A model generated the notes under the pieces. It saw nothing but the letters and a program-made list of their open reading frames with translations. It had not been told where the DNA came from and did no database searches. From G963676095 sp963676095 (GTDB lineage Bacteria; Bacteroidota; Bacteroidia; Bacteroidales; Prolixibacteraceae), in assembly GCA_963676095.1 (NCBI GenBank), contig OY781040.1:2728001-2792000 (forward strand): DNA of 64,000 nucleotides. The letters are read 5' to 3'. Position numbers and translations under genes: made by a program. Of the stretch, positions 63,573 through 64,000 are shown piece after piece. Position 1 is the first letter of the stretch; the number at the start of each line of letters is the position of its first letter.

Positions 63573-63793
63573 AACAACTTACAGAAGAAAAAACCGGTTT
63601 ATCAGAATTTAAGCCTTCAGTCGGCACCTATAACCTGCCATTACAATCATGCTCCTGTGTGATCCCGACTTCCTGGATCATGGCCCCGCTTCATGCTTTC
63701 CGAACAACTACGAATAGCCAGGAAGTCATGTCGAGATTGATGCAAATTATCCACAGGATGACCTTTGGTGAACTGATTATAAATCAGTGCTGA
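63569..63793 (+). CDS. Small uncharacterised protein overlapping fecR (74 aa)
   Basis: ATG at 63569 overlaps the FecR stop codon by 4 bp (ATGA), which suggests translational coupling. The 74 residues (MKQLTEEKTGLSEFKPSVGT onward) contain a Cys-rich SCSC and no signal peptide. No family is recognised. It could be a remnant of a removed gene or a chance frame. Confidence 0.3.
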   Translation: MKQLTEEKTGLSEFKPSVGTYNLPLQSCSCVIPTSWIMAPLHAFRTTTNSQEVMSRLMQIIHRMTFGELIINQC

Positions 63794-63830
63794 TATGAAC
63801 TGTACAAAATTGAATTGAAAAGTAGGACAC

Positions 63831-64000
63831 ATGAAAAACAGGGAGATTGCTTTAACGGATGCAGAGAACGTGGACCTGGATTTGTTTCAGCAAATTACAG
63901 GAGGAAGCTATGATGCAATGGAAAACCTGTTTAAAAAATATTACAGCAAGCTTTGTCGCTTTGGATCATTGTATGAAGAAGACTCAGGTATTGTCGAGGA
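63831..64000 (+). CDS. ECF sigma factor, N-terminal part (cut by window edge)
   Basis: The frame is open from ATG 63831 to the end. The visible 56 residues include LDLFQQITGGSYDAMENLFK and KYYSKLCRFGSLYEEDSG, the sigma region 2 opening of Bacteroidota ECF factors. It may be the partner of the FecR encoded upstream or the head of the next PUL. Confidence 0.75.
   Translation, partial: MKNREIALTDAENVDLDLFQQITGGSYDAMENLFKKYYSKLCRFGSLYEEDSGIVE

Overview
The window comes from a member of the Bacteroidota. The evidence is three SusC/SusD pairs, four FecR-type anti-sigma factors with ECF sigma factors, many lipoproteins, and a clear TTTG/TAnnTTTG-type promoter at 43405. A family-level guess (Prolixibacteraceae or another marine or sediment Bacteroidales-type lineage) is inference only. 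The organism appears able to live without oxygen, degrade pectin-like plant glycans and fix nitrogen with an iron-only nitrogenase.

Layout. (1) 1-21.7 kb, all leftward: a polysaccharide utilisation locus (PUL). In transcription order it reads ECF sigma, FecR, SusC, SusD, a GH51 remnant, GH106 alpha-L-rhamnosidase, an unassigned lipoprotein hydrolase, a GH2-like enzyme, an unassigned six-hairpin glycosidase, GH51 alpha-L-arabinofuranosidase and GH78 alpha-L-rhamnosidase (cut by the window edge). The enzyme set suggests a rhamnose- and arabinose-containing target such as rhamnogalacturonan. (2) 21.8-31.8 kb: the Fe-only nitrogenase island. An AnfA/NifA-type sigma-54 activator and a NifX/NifB-C-terminal-like protein run leftward. 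Across an 850-bp regulatory region, anfH-nifI1-nifI2-anfD-anfG-anfK, a HEPN-like gene, an FMN-binding split-barrel gene and anfO run rightward. All P-cluster, cofactor and iron-protein ligand residues are present. (3) 31.9-36.2 kb: an AraC regulator, a methionine aminopeptidase, a 1.5-kb gene-free region with inverted repeats and a sigma-factor fragment, and a QueG-like iron-sulfur protein. (4) 36.2-53 kb: two divergent SusCD systems, each with its own sigma/FecR pair. The second also carries two discoidin-like surface lipoproteins. (5) 53-62.4 kb: a Tat-exported phospholipase C, a sensor histidine kinase, a two-gene bd-superfamily/multihaem cytochrome complex, and TruA. (6) 62.6-64 kb: another FecR and the start of an ECF sigma factor, cut by the window edge.

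How it works together: the PULs would bring in and hydrolyse glycans low in nitrogen, and the Anf system would supply nitrogen when molybdenum is unavailable. The 24.1-24.9 kb region holds a CGTTAT-N12-ATAACG dyad (ModE-like), a cluster of long palindromes with repeated ACTTGTG words (candidate AnfA enhancer sites) and a -24/-12-like promoter just before anfH. Together these outline a testable regulatory circuit. NifI1/NifI2 point to an additional post-translational ammonium switch. The cofactor biosynthesis genes (nifB, nifU/S, nifV and so on) are not in the window and must lie elsewhere.
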